Shown: positions 25,085-33,745, numbered from the stretch's first letter. The stretch is 64,000 bases of DNA from Urbifossiella limnaea (GCF_007747215.1 NZ_CP036273.1:6556322-6620321), one strand, 5' to 3'. The notes: generated by a model not told the origin, from the sequence alone. Translations and numbers: made by a program.

Positions 25085-26443
25085 TTATGGTTCGTACGCG
25101 GGGGCGCGACAAGGGAGCTGACGGAACGTGCAGACGCCGGCCTTGCCCCCGCCCCCGGCGTCGGACTTCGCCGGCGGCGGGGCCAGTTCGTCCACGTCCA
25201 CGGCGGCGTCGTCGAACTCGCGCCACACGCCGGCGACGGTCCGCACCCGGCCGCGGACGTTCACCGTCTTGAACCCGGCGTCGCGGCAGGCGCCGAACAC
25301 CCGCGGCGGCAAGGTGGGGTTGACCGCGTAGGCCGCGTCCCACACGTCCACGCGGACGCGGGGCGGGCGGGCCGCGGCGGTGCGGGCCGCGGCGAGGTAG
25401 CCCTGCAGCCGGTCGGTGCTCGTGAACAGCGCCGGCTCGCCGATCGGCCCCTGCGGCCCCACGTCCACGGCCCGCAGCGGGATCGCCCCGTAGGTGCCGC
25501 CGACGACCACGTCGATCTGCCGGGCCGGCGGCAGCTTCACCACCTCCCCGCTCGGCGCTTCCGCGCACGCGTCGACCCGTGAGGCCGCCGGCAACCGCCC
25601 GGAACTCGACGCCGCCGGCAGCACGACCGGGGTGGGCGCGGTGACGAGCTCGGCCGGCGGCCGGCCCGCGGCGACGAACCCGTAGCCCGACGCGGCCAGA
25701 ACCAGCAGCACGCCCGCGGCCGCCGGCGTCTTCACCGCCCACGACCCGCGGGCGAACCCGTCGGCGAGGCGCACGGCGACCGGCGACGGCCCCACGCCCG
25801 CCGCCGCGCGGGCCGTGGACGCCGTCAGCGCGAGCGGGATCGGGGTGGCGCCGGCGACCAGCGCCGCGGCCGGGTCGTACCCGCGCAGCCGGGCCTTCAG
25901 CTTCGTCAGGCCGCGGGCCAGGAGGGAGGACAGCGTGCCTTCGCGGCAGCCGAGCTGCTCGGCGGCGTCGCGGCGGCTCCAGCCTTGAAGGTGGCACAGC
26001 ACCAGCGGCGTCCGGTACTTCTCCGGCAGGGCCAGCAGCGCCGCGTCGAGGTCGAGCCGCAGCTCGGCGGCGTCGGGGTCGCCGGCCAGGTCGGGCGGCG
26101 GGGCGTCGAGGTGGGCGAACCGGCGGGCGTTGCCGCGGCGCAGCGTGCGGGCGGTGAGCACGGCGACGCGGTACAGCCACGGGCCGAGCGGCTGGGCGGG
26201 GTCGAGGCCGGCGCCGCGGCGGGCCAGCACCAGGAACGCGGCCTGGAACGCGTCGTCGGCGTCGGGCGGGTTCGGGAGCATCCGCCGGCACGCGGCCCGG
26301 ACGACGGGGCCGTGCCGGCGGACGAGTTCGGCGAACGCCGCCTCGTCGCGGTCGTCTGTGAAGGCGGCGAGGAGTTCGCCGTCCGAACGGGTCTTCGCCG
26401 CCGCCGGGAGGAGCCGGGCGAGCGGACCGGCAATTGGGCTCAT
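25085..26443 (-). CDS. ECF sigma factor with transmembrane C-terminal extension
   Basis: 452 residues from MSPIAGPLARLLP; the earlier in-frame start is rejected because it lies in the hairpin repeat. Residues about 36-105 form sigma region 2 (FAELVRRHGPVVRAACRRML, DADDAFQAAFLVLAR), and 132-188 region 4 (LPEKYRTPLVLCHLQGWSRRDAAEQLG). One transmembrane helix follows (about 238-260), then about 190 extracytoplasmic residues. This matches the planctomycete ECF groups that keep their regulatory domain on the same chain in place of a separate anti-sigma factor. The outer domain contains several GGTYGAIPLRAVDV-like beta stretches and a few cysteines. The signal it senses is unknown. Confidence 0.88.
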   Translation of the reverse strand: MSPIAGPLARLLPAAAKTRSDGELLAAFTDDRDEAAFAELVRRHGPVVRAACRRMLPNPPDADDAFQAAFLVLARRGAGLDPAQPLGPWLYRVAVLTARTLRRGNARRFAHLDAPPPDLAGDPDAAELRLDLDAALLALPEKYRTPLVLCHLQGWSRRDAAEQLGCREGTLSSLLARGLTKLKARLRGYDPAAALVAGATPIPLALTASTARAAAGVGPSPVAVRLADGFARGSWAVKTPAAAGVLLVLAASGYGFVAAGRPPAELVTAPTPVVLPAASSSGRLPAASRVDACAEAPSGEVVKLPPARQIDVVVGGTYGAIPLRAVDVGPQGPIGEPALFTSTDRLQGYLAAARTAAARPPRVRVDVWDAAYAVNPTLPPRVFGACRDAGFKTVNVRGRVRTVAGVWREFDDAAVDVDELAPPPAKSDAGGGGKAGVCTFRQLPCRAPAYEP

Positions 26444-26509
26444 GACCGTATCTTGCCGGCGGCGCCTCGGCGCGTTCAGGTTTTTTTCGGAATTGTGGTT
26501 TGGCTCGGA

Positions 26510-26561
26510 TTCCGCCGCTTGCGGCGTAGCGATTTGCACCGCTACGCCGCGAGCGGCGGAA
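26510..26561. repeat. Hairpin repeat, GCCGCTTGCGGC family, copy 2
   Basis: Arms 26510-26531 and 26540-26561 form a 22-bp stem with one G:T-type mismatch and an 8-nt loop. It starts 66 bp upstream of the ECF sigma-factor start and ends 6 bp after the stop of the downstream-reading DUF1579-like gene. Related to copies at 24246 and 28210. Confidence 0.8.
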
Positions 26562-26567
26562 GAACGG

Positions 26568-27098
26568 TTACTTCTTGCGCACCAGCTTCATGGTGCCGCA
26601 GTGGTCCGGGGCCGGCTTGCCGTCCACCCAGGCCACGCCCGAGATCTCGACGTGGTCGGCGTCCACGAACGTGTACGTGGCGTCGTGCATGTGCATGTCT
26701 TTGGTCACGTCCAGGTTGGTGCCGCCGGTGAACTTGAACTGCAGCTGGTTCGGCGGCGACTTGGCGTCGAGCTTCAGCCGCGGCTGGTTGCCGAGCATGC
26801 AGTAGTGGGTCATCACCACGTCGGCCCCGTCGCGGTGGTACACCGACACCATCTCCATGTCGGTGCCGGGGAACGACGTCTCGTGGACGGTCGACCCGCC
26901 GGCGATGACCCGCACCACCGACACCACCTTGGCCGTCGGCTTGCCGTCCTTGTCGGCCTCGACCCACGTCCCGGCCATGCCCTTGAGCTTCTCGAACGCC
27001 GGGTGCGGCGCCGGCGCCTTCGGCGCCGGCGCCTGCCCGCTGGCGCCCGTGCCCAGGGCCAGCACCATCACCACGCCGGCCGTCATCAGTCGCGTCAT
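26568..27098 (-). CDS. Exported DUF1579/lipocalin-like protein
   Basis: 176 residues from MTRLMTAGVVMVLALG, a signal peptide; a start at 27134 is less likely. After an Ala/Pro-rich linker comes a beta-barrel-like domain with LKGMAGTWVEADKDGK and VVRVIAGGSTVHETSFPG, resembling the DUF1579/lipocalin-type family whose members bind small hydrophobic ligands. The function here is not known. It is 36 bp downstream of the VOC gene and is the last gene of the ECF42 cassette operon. A hairpin repeat follows. Confidence 0.6.
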   Translation of the reverse strand: MTRLMTAGVVMVLALGTGASGQAPAPKAPAPHPAFEKLKGMAGTWVEADKDGKPTAKVVSVVRVIAGGSTVHETSFPGTDMEMVSVYHRDGADVVMTHYCMLGNQPRLKLDAKSPPNQLQFKFTGGTNLDVTKDMHMHDATYTFVDADHVEISGVAWVDGKPAPDHCGTMKLVRKK

Positions 27099-27134
27099 CG
27101 TCGTCTCCCGTGGAAGGATTGAACCGGAACACAC

Positions 27135-27557
27135 TCACCCGGCCTGGCCGGGGACCATCACCATCCAGTCGACGCCGAACTTGTCCTTCACCATGCCGAA
27201 GCACGGCGACCAGAACGTCGGCGTCAGCGGCACCCCCACGGTGCCGCCAACCGCCAGACCGTCGAACGCCTTCCGGGCGGCCGCCTCCGTCGGCACCGTC
27301 AGCGCCAGCTGGAAGCCGTCGAAGTTGGTGCGCGCCTCGCGCCCGTCGGACGCCATGAGCCGGGCGCCGCCGACCGTCAGCGAGGCGTGCATCACCTTGT
27401 TCTCGAACCCCGGCGGCAGCGACCCCTCCGGGTGCGGCTCGGGGCTCTGGTCGAACCGCATCACCATCTCGACCTCGGCGCCGACCGCGTCGCGGTAGAA
27501 CGCCAGGGCCTCTTCGCAGCGGCCGCCGAAGAACAAGTACGGGGTCAGCGCGGTCAT
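27135..27557 (-). CDS. VOC family (glyoxalase/PhnB-like) protein
   Basis: 140 residues from MTALTPYLFFGGRCEEAL. The N-terminal PYLFFGGRCEEALAFYRDA and C-terminal DKFGVDWMVMVP are PhnB-like VOC motifs. FYRDAVGAEVEMVMRF belongs to the first beta-alpha-beta-beta-beta module. Metal and substrate are not predictable. The start overlaps the stop of the upstream DGPF protein (27554-27557, ATGA), so translation is coupled. PhnB-like/DGPF/ECF sigma sets are commonly linked in actinobacteria and planctomycetes. Confidence 0.88.
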   Translation of the reverse strand: MTALTPYLFFGGRCEEALAFYRDAVGAEVEMVMRFDQSPEPHPEGSLPPGFENKVMHASLTVGGARLMASDGREARTNFDGFQLALTVPTEAAARKAFDGLAVGGTVGVPLTPTFWSPCFGMVKDKFGVDWMVMVPGQAG

Positions 27558-28195
27558 CGGGCCTCCGGGGAAAGCGTGGCACGGACGGGGGTAAGGTCGA
27601 ACAGCGGGCGCGTTTCGACGGCGCCGGTACGGGCGGCCGGGTGGTCCGCGGCCGAGCCGCCGACCGACACGCTGCCGAGCTGCGCCGCGGCGGCGTCGAA
27701 CGGGCCGTCGGACACTTCGCGCACCCCGCCGCGGACGCGCACGCAGGTGGCGGTGTCGGCCGGGCGCAGGCGAACTGCGGCGGTCGCGTCGGCGGCCGCG
27801 GCGGAGTCGCCGTAGCCGAGCAGCGCCACGGCCCCGGGCGGCGGCTGCGGCTCGCCGCGGAGTTCCAGCACGGGGCGGATTTCGATCGTCCCCTTGCGGG
27901 CCGGCGGCAGCGCCGCGGCGACGGCGATGGCCTCGTCGAGGTCGGCCAGGTCGAGGAGGAAGAAGCCGCCGAGGTGCTCGGTCGTCTCGGCGAACGGCCC
28001 GTCGGTGACGAGCGGCCGGCCGTCGCGGACGCGGGTCGTGCTCGCCGTGGACGCCGGCAGCAGCGGCGACGCGGCGAGGTACTTCCCCTGCGCCGCGAGC
28101 CGGTCGCAGGCGGCCAGCGACTCGACCATGCAGTCGGCGCGCTCGGCGTCGGTCCAGTCGGCTTCGCAGCCGTAGGCGAGCAGCAGGTAGTGCAT
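27554..28195 (-). CDS. DGPF/YciI-family protein, two DGPF motifs
   Basis: 213 residues from MHYLLLAYGCEADWT; the frame before it lacks coding character. The YciI/DGPF fold is seen twice: VTDGPFAETTE and VSDGPFDAAAAQ, with RVRDGRP and RVRGGVREV ahead of each. Such proteins accompany ECF42-group sigma factors and their DGPF domain is thought to take part in the regulatory circuit, a known association. It lies 169 bp downstream of the ECF42-like sigma factor on the same strand, with a hairpin repeat in the gap, and is translationally coupled to the VOC gene. Confidence 0.9.
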   Translation of the reverse strand: MHYLLLAYGCEADWTDAERADCMVESLAACDRLAAQGKYLAASPLLPASTASTTRVRDGRPLVTDGPFAETTEHLGGFFLLDLADLDEAIAVAAALPPARKGTIEIRPVLELRGEPQPPPGAVALLGYGDSAAAADATAAVRLRPADTATCVRVRGGVREVSDGPFDAAAAQLGSVSVGGSAADHPAARTGAVETRPLFDLTPVRATLSPEAR

Positions 28196-28209
28196 CGCGG
28201 TTCCTGTGT

Positions 28210-28258
28210 TTCCGCCGCTTGCGGCGTAGCGATGGGCCGCGCCAAGCCGCAAGCGGCG
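28210..28258. repeat. Hairpin repeat, GCCGCTTGCGGC family, copy 3
   Basis: Left arm 28210-28231 and an imperfect right arm to 28258. The core GCCGCTTGCGGC is shared with copies 1 and 2, with a looser stem. It lies 14 bp upstream of the DGPF start and within the 169-bp gap after the ECF42-like gene. Confidence 0.65.
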
Positions 28259-28364
28259 AAGCCCCGAGCCCCAATTTCACCCCGTTGTCGATCGGCCCCC
28301 GCGCGGATCGACAGCCGCGCGAATTTTCCCCGCGCCGGCCGCGTGGAGGGATGTGGCACGACCG

Positions 28365-29597
28365 TCAGAGTTGATTCAACCGCTTCAACAGGAACCGCCG
28401 CTCCGGCTCCTGCCGGGCGAGCTCCAGCGCCCGCTCGTAGGCCGCCCGCGCCTCGACCGTGCGGTTGAGGCGGCGCAGGAAGTCGGCCCGCGCCGCGTGC
28501 GCCAGGTGGTACTCGGTCAGCTCGCCGCGTCGCAAGATCCCCTCGACCAGCACCAGCCCCGCGGCCGGGCCGTCGCGCATCGCCACCGCCACGGCGCGGT
28601 TCAGCTCCACCACCGGCGACGGGTTGAGCGCGAACAGCCCGTCGTACAGCGCCGCGATCCGCGCCCAGTCGGTCGCCGCCGGCGTCGGCGCCGCCGCGTG
28701 CGCCGCCGCGACGGCCGCCTGAAGCGCGTACGGCCCCGCCGGTTCCGCCGCCACCAGCGCCCGCCCCTCGGCGATGAGACCGGCGTCCCACGCGGCGCGG
28801 TTCTGGTCCTCTAGCAGGATGATGTCGCCGGCCGGCGTCGTGCGCGCCCGCCGGCGCGACTCCTGGAGCAGCATCAGCGCCAACAACCCGACCGCTTCCG
28901 GGTCCGGCAGCAGCTCCACGACGAGGCGGCCGAGGCGGATCGCCTCGCCGGACAGGTCGGCGCGGGTGGCGGCGGCGCCGGCGCTGGCCGAGTAGCCCTC
29001 GCTGAACACGAGGTACACCACCGCCAGCACCGGCCCGAGTCGCTCCGGCAACTCCGCGGCCGACGGCAGCGCGAACGGAATGCCGGCGTCGCGGATCTTC
29101 GCCTTCCCGCGGACGATGCGCTGCGCCATCGTTGTCGGCGACGTGAGGAACGCGGCGGCGATCTCGTCGGTGGTGAGGCCGCACACCTCGCGGAGCGTGA
29201 GCGGCACCTGCACGGCGCGGTCGATGGCCGGGTGGCAGCACGCGAACACGAGCCGCAGCCGGTCGTCCTCGACGGCCGCCTCGGCGCGGGCGGTGTTGGT
29301 CGCCGCCACCTCCGAGAGCCGGCCGGCGAGCTCGGGCTGGAGCTCGGCGAACTTGCCGCGGCGGCGCAGGGTGTCGACCGCCTTGAACCGCCCGGCGGAG
29401 ACGAGCCACGCCCGCGGGTTGTCGGGCACGCCCTCGGCGGGCCAGCGTTCGACCGCCGCGGCGAACGCCTCGTGCAGGGCTTCTTCCGCGAGGTCGAAGT
29501 CGCGCACGAGCCGCACCAGCGACGCGAACACCCGGCGGGCGTCGGCCCGGTAGGTGGCGTCGATGACGGCGCGGACGTCGGCCGGCGGGGAAGACAT
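28365..29597 (-). CDS. ECF42-type sigma factor with long C-terminal domain (DUF6596)
   Basis: 410 residues. Region 2 lies at about 20-85 (DFDLAEEALHEAFAAAVERWP, AWLVSAGRFKAVDTLRRRG) and region 4 at about 120-180 (LTLREVCGLTTDEIAAAFLTSPTTMAQRIVRGKAKI). The long C-terminal domain (about 195-410) contains VYLVFSEGYSASAG, NRAVAVAMRDGP and ends with RFLLKRLNQL, the characteristic DUF6596/ECF42 extension. It probably transcribes the downstream DGPF-VOC cassette and itself. No anti-sigma gene is nearby, consistent with ECF42, which lacks one. Confidence 0.92.
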   Translation of the reverse strand: MSSPPADVRAVIDATYRADARRVFASLVRLVRDFDLAEEALHEAFAAAVERWPAEGVPDNPRAWLVSAGRFKAVDTLRRRGKFAELQPELAGRLSEVAATNTARAEAAVEDDRLRLVFACCHPAIDRAVQVPLTLREVCGLTTDEIAAAFLTSPTTMAQRIVRGKAKIRDAGIPFALPSAAELPERLGPVLAVVYLVFSEGYSASAGAAATRADLSGEAIRLGRLVVELLPDPEAVGLLALMLLQESRRRARTTPAGDIILLEDQNRAAWDAGLIAEGRALVAAEPAGPYALQAAVAAAHAAAPTPAATDWARIAALYDGLFALNPSPVVELNRAVAVAMRDGPAAGLVLVEGILRRGELTEYHLAHAARADFLRRLNRTVEARAAYERALELARQEPERRFLLKRLNQL

Positions 29598-29657
29598 GAG
29601 GGGGAAGGTAACGCCGCCCCCGGCGCGGCGGTAGGTCAGTAGAGTGGCTCGGCGCCG

Positions 29658-30578
29658 TCAGGGCTTCGCCGCCGGCGCCCCGGCCAGCGTGAGTGTCACG
29701 CGGTACAGCGACTTCCCGGCGGTGACGTACAGCGTCCGCCGGTCCGGCCCCGCGAAGCAGCAGTTGTTCGGGTCTTCCGGCGTCGGCAGGAAGCCGAGCT
29801 TCTTGCCGTCCGGGGCGAAGAAGTGAATCCCGCCCGCCGCCTTCGCCCCGGCCGTCGCCACGACCGTGCCGTCGGCGGCGACCGTCATGCCGTCGATGCC
29901 GCGCTCCTTGCCGAAGTCGTGCAGCACCCGCCGCGGTCCGACCGAGCCGTCGGCGGCCAGCGGGAACGCCACCAGCGCCCGCGAGCCGCTCGCGTCGCCG
30001 CTGTGGTCGGACACGTACAGCGTCTTGCCGTCGGGCGAGATGACGAGCCCGTTCGGCTTCCGCACGTCGGTCGTCACGCGCGTGACCTTGCCGTCGGGGT
30101 CGACGCGGTAGACGGACTCGTGGTCGAGCTCGCGCGGCTCGCCGCCGACGTAGCGCGGGTCGGAGAAGTAGACGCGGCCCCGGGCGTCGAGCGTCAGGTC
30201 GTTCGGCGAGTTGAACCGCTTGCCGTCGTACTTGTCGGCCAGGGTGCGGACGGTGCCGTCCGCCTCGGTGACGCTGACGCGGCGGTTGCCGCCGGTGTTC
30301 GCCCCCTCGCAGGCGATGAGGCGGCCCTTCGCGTCGAACTTCAGCCCGTTGGACCGGCCGGACGGGTCGCGGAAGGCGGTCGTCTTGCCCGTCTTCGGGT
30401 CGAACTTCATGACGCGGTTGCCGATGTCGGAGAAGTAGACGCACCCGTCCGGCCCCTCGGCGGGGCCTTCGGTGAACTCGCCGTCGCCCCACAGCTTCTC
30501 GAGCCGGGCGCCGGGCGTGACGAAGGTGGGGAGCGGGTCGGCCGCCGGGGCGGCGAGGGCGATCAGCAGCGGGAGCAT
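29658..30578 (-). CDS. SMP-30/gluconolactonase-family exported propeller
   Basis: 306 residues with a short signal (MLPLLIALAAPAADP). Motifs EGPAEGPDGCVYFSD (39-53), NGLKFDAKGRLIACEG, SPNDLTLDARGRVYFSDPRY and NGLVISPDGKTLYVSD are the Glu/Asn/Asp metal-site blocks of the SMP-30/gluconolactonase six-bladed propeller. These enzymes hydrolyse sugar lactones with a divalent cation. It precedes the next DUF1501 gene with only 39 bp between them, on the same strand, and may form an operon with it. Confidence 0.9.
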   Translation of the reverse strand: MLPLLIALAAPAADPLPTFVTPGARLEKLWGDGEFTEGPAEGPDGCVYFSDIGNRVMKFDPKTGKTTAFRDPSGRSNGLKFDAKGRLIACEGANTGGNRRVSVTEADGTVRTLADKYDGKRFNSPNDLTLDARGRVYFSDPRYVGGEPRELDHESVYRVDPDGKVTRVTTDVRKPNGLVISPDGKTLYVSDHSGDASGSRALVAFPLAADGSVGPRRVLHDFGKERGIDGMTVAADGTVVATAGAKAAGGIHFFAPDGKKLGFLPTPEDPNNCCFAGPDRRTLYVTAGKSLYRVTLTLAGAPAAKP

Positions 30579-30617
30579 GGGTCACCTGGGAGTACGCCGC
30601 TCGCGGCGGTGCGGGGT

Positions 30618-32045
30618 CTACCCTAACAACTGCGTGATCGGGCGACCGGTCGCCAGGGTGTACGGCTTCCCCTGGCCGTCGTGCAGTTCCGTCGCCGGGT
30701 CGATGCCGAGGGCCGCGTAGATCGTCGCCGCCACGTCCTCCGGGCTCACCGGGTTCTCGCGCGGGTACGCCGCCGTCCGGTCGCTGCTGCCGACCACGGC
30801 GCCGCCCGGCACCCCCGCCCCGGCGAACAGCACCGTGTAGCAGTACGGCCAGTGGTCGCGGCCGTCGTTCTTCGACGCCCCGGCGCCGCTGGTGACGAAC
30901 CCCACCTTCGGCGTCCGCCCGAACTCGCCCATCACCACCACCAGCGTCTCGTCGAGCAACCCGCGGACGTGCAGGTCGTCCAGCAGCGCCGACAGCGCCC
31001 GGTCGAACGGCGGGCACAACGACCGCCGCATCAGGCCGAAGTGGTCGCGGTGCGTGTCCCAGGCCTGGTCGATGCGGCGGCCGGTCATCACGGTCACCAG
31101 GCGCGTGCCGGCCTCGATCAGCCGGCGGGCCAGGAGGAACGTCTGGCCGATGTGCGGCAGCCCGCCGAACTTCCGTGCTTCGAGCCCGCGGTCGCTGCCG
31201 GGGTCGGTCCCGTATCGCTCGCGCACCGACTGCGGCTCGCGCGCCAGGTCGAAGGCGGCGCGCGTCTCGGGGGAGGTGACGATGTCCACGGCCTGCCGCT
31301 GGAACACGCTCATGCGGCCGGGCGCGTCGGAGTCGCCGAGGCGGGCCACGGCGCGGTCGAGGTTCTGGCGCAACCCGTCGCGGCCGGCGAGGCGGTCGAG
31401 CGGCACCTCCGGCAGCAGGTCGAGGCCGGGGACGCGGTAGCCGGGGAGGCTCGGGTCGCCGGCCACGAACGGGTCGAAGCGCGCGCCGAGGAACCCGGCC
31501 GACTGGCCGGCGATGTCCACGCCGTTGTTCCACTGCAACTCGGGCAGGTGCACGAACGCCGGGAGCGGCTTCCCGACCGGCAGCAGCTTCGCGGCGACGG
31601 CGCCGAACGGCGGGAAGTTCTGCGGCCCGTCGGCGACGACCAGCTTCGAGCCGTCCGCGGGGTGGCGGCCGGTGAGCATGTAGTACGCGCCGGCGTTGTG
31701 GTCGTTCACGCCGTGCCGGACGGACCGCACCTGCGCGACGTGGTGCATCACGCGGGCGGTCATCGGCAGCAACTCGCCGACGGTGACGCCGACGGCGCTG
31801 CTGCGGATGGGGCGGAACTCGCCGCGCACCTCGGCGGGCGCGTCCGGCTTCAAGTCCCACAGTTCGAGGTGGCTCGGGCCGCCGTCCATGAAGATCAGGA
31901 TGCACGACTTCGCGCGGCGACCCGGCCGCGCTCGCAGGAGCGCCGGCAGCGACAGGCCGCCGACGGCGATACCGCCGACGCGGAGGAACTCGCGGCGGGA
32001 GGGGCCGGAGCAGAGGCGGGCGGGTCGGCCGGCGAGGGAGAGCAT
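30618..32045 (-). CDS. DUF1501 family protein, exported
   Basis: 475 residues. The Tat-type signal is PSRREFLRVGGIAVGGLSLPALL. ILIFMDGGPSHLELWDLKPDAP is the family signature; MGEFGRTPKVG and DGRDHWPYC appear later. AWDTHRDHF supplies further putative ligands. This copy stands without a DUF1549 partner; the SMP-30 gene follows on the same strand and an alpha/beta hydrolase gene lies upstream at 64 bp. The N-terminal portion has an extra residue block (ARPGRRAK) compared with the 19113 copy. Confidence 0.9.
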   Translation of the reverse strand: MLSLAGRPARLCSGPSRREFLRVGGIAVGGLSLPALLRARPGRRAKSCILIFMDGGPSHLELWDLKPDAPAEVRGEFRPIRSSAVGVTVGELLPMTARVMHHVAQVRSVRHGVNDHNAGAYYMLTGRHPADGSKLVVADGPQNFPPFGAVAAKLLPVGKPLPAFVHLPELQWNNGVDIAGQSAGFLGARFDPFVAGDPSLPGYRVPGLDLLPEVPLDRLAGRDGLRQNLDRAVARLGDSDAPGRMSVFQRQAVDIVTSPETRAAFDLAREPQSVRERYGTDPGSDRGLEARKFGGLPHIGQTFLLARRLIEAGTRLVTVMTGRRIDQAWDTHRDHFGLMRRSLCPPFDRALSALLDDLHVRGLLDETLVVVMGEFGRTPKVGFVTSGAGASKNDGRDHWPYCYTVLFAGAGVPGGAVVGSSDRTAAYPRENPVSPEDVAATIYAALGIDPATELHDGQGKPYTLATGRPITQLLG

Positions 32046-32109
32046 ACCCGCGAGTGTAGCCGACGCGCGGGGGCGGTCGCAACGGCCGGGCGGGGGCTCG
32101 CGGGCGGGG

Positions 32110-32940
32110 TCACTTTCCAGCGCCGAGCGCGGCGTCGAAGAACCGCACGACGGGCGTCACGTCCGGGAGCCCGTGCGGGTGGTGGTCCTGGCCCGGCTTG
32201 ACCACCCGCGTGACCGGGCCGCCGAGCGCCGCGTAGCGGTCGTACACCAGCCCCGAGTTCTCGGCGTGCGGCACGACCGTGTCGCGGTCGCCGTACACGA
32301 GGAGGAGCGGGATTTTCGCCTTCGCCAGCGGGGCGAGGTTGTCCACCGGGTTCGCCCTGGAGGCCACCGCCTCGGCGTCCGTCTTGAAGTCGTAGGCGGC
32401 CAGCAGCTTCTTCCACTCGGCCGCGCTCCCCTTGCCGGTGCCGAGCTTCATCGGGGCGCCGCCCGGCCAGCTCTTGAAGTCGCACACGGCGTTGTCCAGG
32501 TACACCGCGAGCGTCTTGTCCGGGTGCGCCGCCGCCCAGTTCATGCAGTACAGCCCGCCCCGCGACAGGCCGATCAGGCCCGGCCGCGGGTGCATGCCGT
32601 ACTCCTTCACCATCGCGGCGTGGAACGCCTCCCAGTGCCGGACCGCCTTCGGCGAGCCGAACAGGTCCGGCGCCTTCAGGTACGCGAGGTGCCACCCGGC
32701 CTTCACGAGGGCCGCGTCGGCGTCGGCGAACGCCCCGAAGAATTCGCCGCGCCACACCCACGGCCGGCCCGGCAGCGGCGCGGGCGGCACGACCACGGTG
32801 GCGTCGAGCCCGTTCACCTTGAAGTCGTGGCGGGCGAACGTCTGCCACTTCGTCGGCGTGCCGGGGAACGGCCGCGGCCCGGCGGCCGGGGCGGCGGCCG
32901 CGAGCAGCGCGAGAATGACGATCGTGACGGGGCGGGTCAT
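32110..32940 (-). CDS. Exported alpha/beta hydrolase
   Basis: 276 residues with a signal peptide (MTRPVTIVILALLAAAAPAA). GLIGLSRGGL (121-130) gives the nucleophile elbow with S126; YGDRDTVVPH (216-225) likely holds the acid (D220) and QDHHPHG (251-257) the His. The family is a prolyl-oligopeptidase/esterase-like group; substrate is unknown. The start codon (32938-32940) overlaps the ATG of the decayed MBL-fold gene on the other strand, so the two share a promoter region only if the MBL fragment is still transcribed. Confidence 0.82.
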   Translation of the reverse strand: MTRPVTIVILALLAAAAPAAGPRPFPGTPTKWQTFARHDFKVNGLDATVVVPPAPLPGRPWVWRGEFFGAFADADAALVKAGWHLAYLKAPDLFGSPKAVRHWEAFHAAMVKEYGMHPRPGLIGLSRGGLYCMNWAAAHPDKTLAVYLDNAVCDFKSWPGGAPMKLGTGKGSAAEWKKLLAAYDFKTDAEAVASRANPVDNLAPLAKAKIPLLLVYGDRDTVVPHAENSGLVYDRYAALGGPVTRVVKPGQDHHPHGLPDVTPVVRFFDAALGAGK

Positions 32941-33439
32941 GGGGCCACCGGGGACGGCGGGGATCGGGCCGGGGTTAGTCTACGCACCCCACGGACTCCC
33001 CCGGCAGGCCCGCGGCAACGTGCTCCGGGACTGCGTCCCGCCGCTCGACGCGAAGTGGGTGGTGCGGCCCGACCCCGTGGTGACATTCTGGGACGGCGAC
33101 ACGAAGCCGCTCCCGGGCGGGCTGACGCTGGTGAAGACCGGTGGCCACTTCGCCGGGTTCCAGGTGCTCCACTGGCCGGCCGGCGCGGCGGGCCGGGGCG
33201 TGCTCCTGTGCGGCGACCAGCCGTACGTCTGCGCCGACCCGCGGTGGGTGAGCTTCATGTACTCGTACCCGAACCTGATCCCTTTGGGGCCGGCCGCGAT
33301 CCAACAGGTGGTGCGGCGCCTGGCGCCGTTCGCGTTCGACCGGCTGTACGGGGCGTTCCCGGGGCAGTTCGTGGGGTCGGACGCGAAGGGCGTGGTGCGG
33401 CGGTCGGCGGACCGCTACCGGACGCGCATCGGGGGGTGA
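32939..33439 (+). pseudogene. C-terminal remnant of an MBL-fold metallohydrolase
   Basis: The frame reads MGPPGTAGIG, then PHGLPRQARGNVL and WVVRPDPVVTFWDGDT, LVKTGGHFAGFQVLHWP, GVLLCGDQPYV and SFMYSYPNLIPL. These match the C-terminal half of a known MBL-fold group, in which the HxHxDH zinc site should lie upstream. That half is absent: the preceding DNA is the start of the hydrolase gene on the other strand. The reading frame itself is intact, so it may still be expressed from ATG 32939. It ends 3 bp before the thioredoxin gene. Truncation is direct observation; loss of activity is inference. Confidence 0.7.
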
Positions 33440-33442
33440 GCC

Positions 33443-33745
33443 GTGTTGCTCGAAGAGTACAACTTCAAGCGCGAGGTGCTGGACGCGCCGGGGCCGGTGC
33501 TGGTGGACTTCTGGGCCGCGTGGTGCGGGCCGTGCCGAACCATGAACCCGGTCCTGGCCGCGCTCGCCCGCGACTTCACCGTCTGCAAGGTGAACACCGA
33601 GACGAACCCGCAACTGGCGGCGAAGTTCGGCGTGTCGGCGATCCCGCTGCTGCTGGTCTTCCGGAACGGACGGGTGGTGCGGCGGTACGAGGGCGTCACC
33701 CCCGAGGCCACCCTCCGGGCCGACCTCACCGCCCTCGGCGGGTGA
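33443..33745 (+). CDS. Thioredoxin
   Basis: 100 residues with a GTG start. WAAWCGPCR (24-32) holds the redox CGPC (C28/C31), and SAIPLLLVFRNGR gives the cis-Pro motif and following strand. Short single-domain thioredoxin, cytoplasmic, no signal. It follows the MBL remnant by 3 bp and precedes the HbpS/GlcG-like gene by 74 bp. A general disulfide reductase role is assumed. Confidence 0.93.
   Translation: MLLEEYNFKREVLDAPGPVLVDFWAAWCGPCRTMNPVLAALARDFTVCKVNTETNPQLAAKFGVSAIPLLLVFRNGRVVRRYEGVTPEATLRADLTALGG

Noticed and set aside
26542-32082. A 1846-codon minus-strand open frame across several genes
   Set aside because: It is out of frame with the ECF42, SMP-30 and DUF1501 genes, which all have family motifs; no domain could be read in it.
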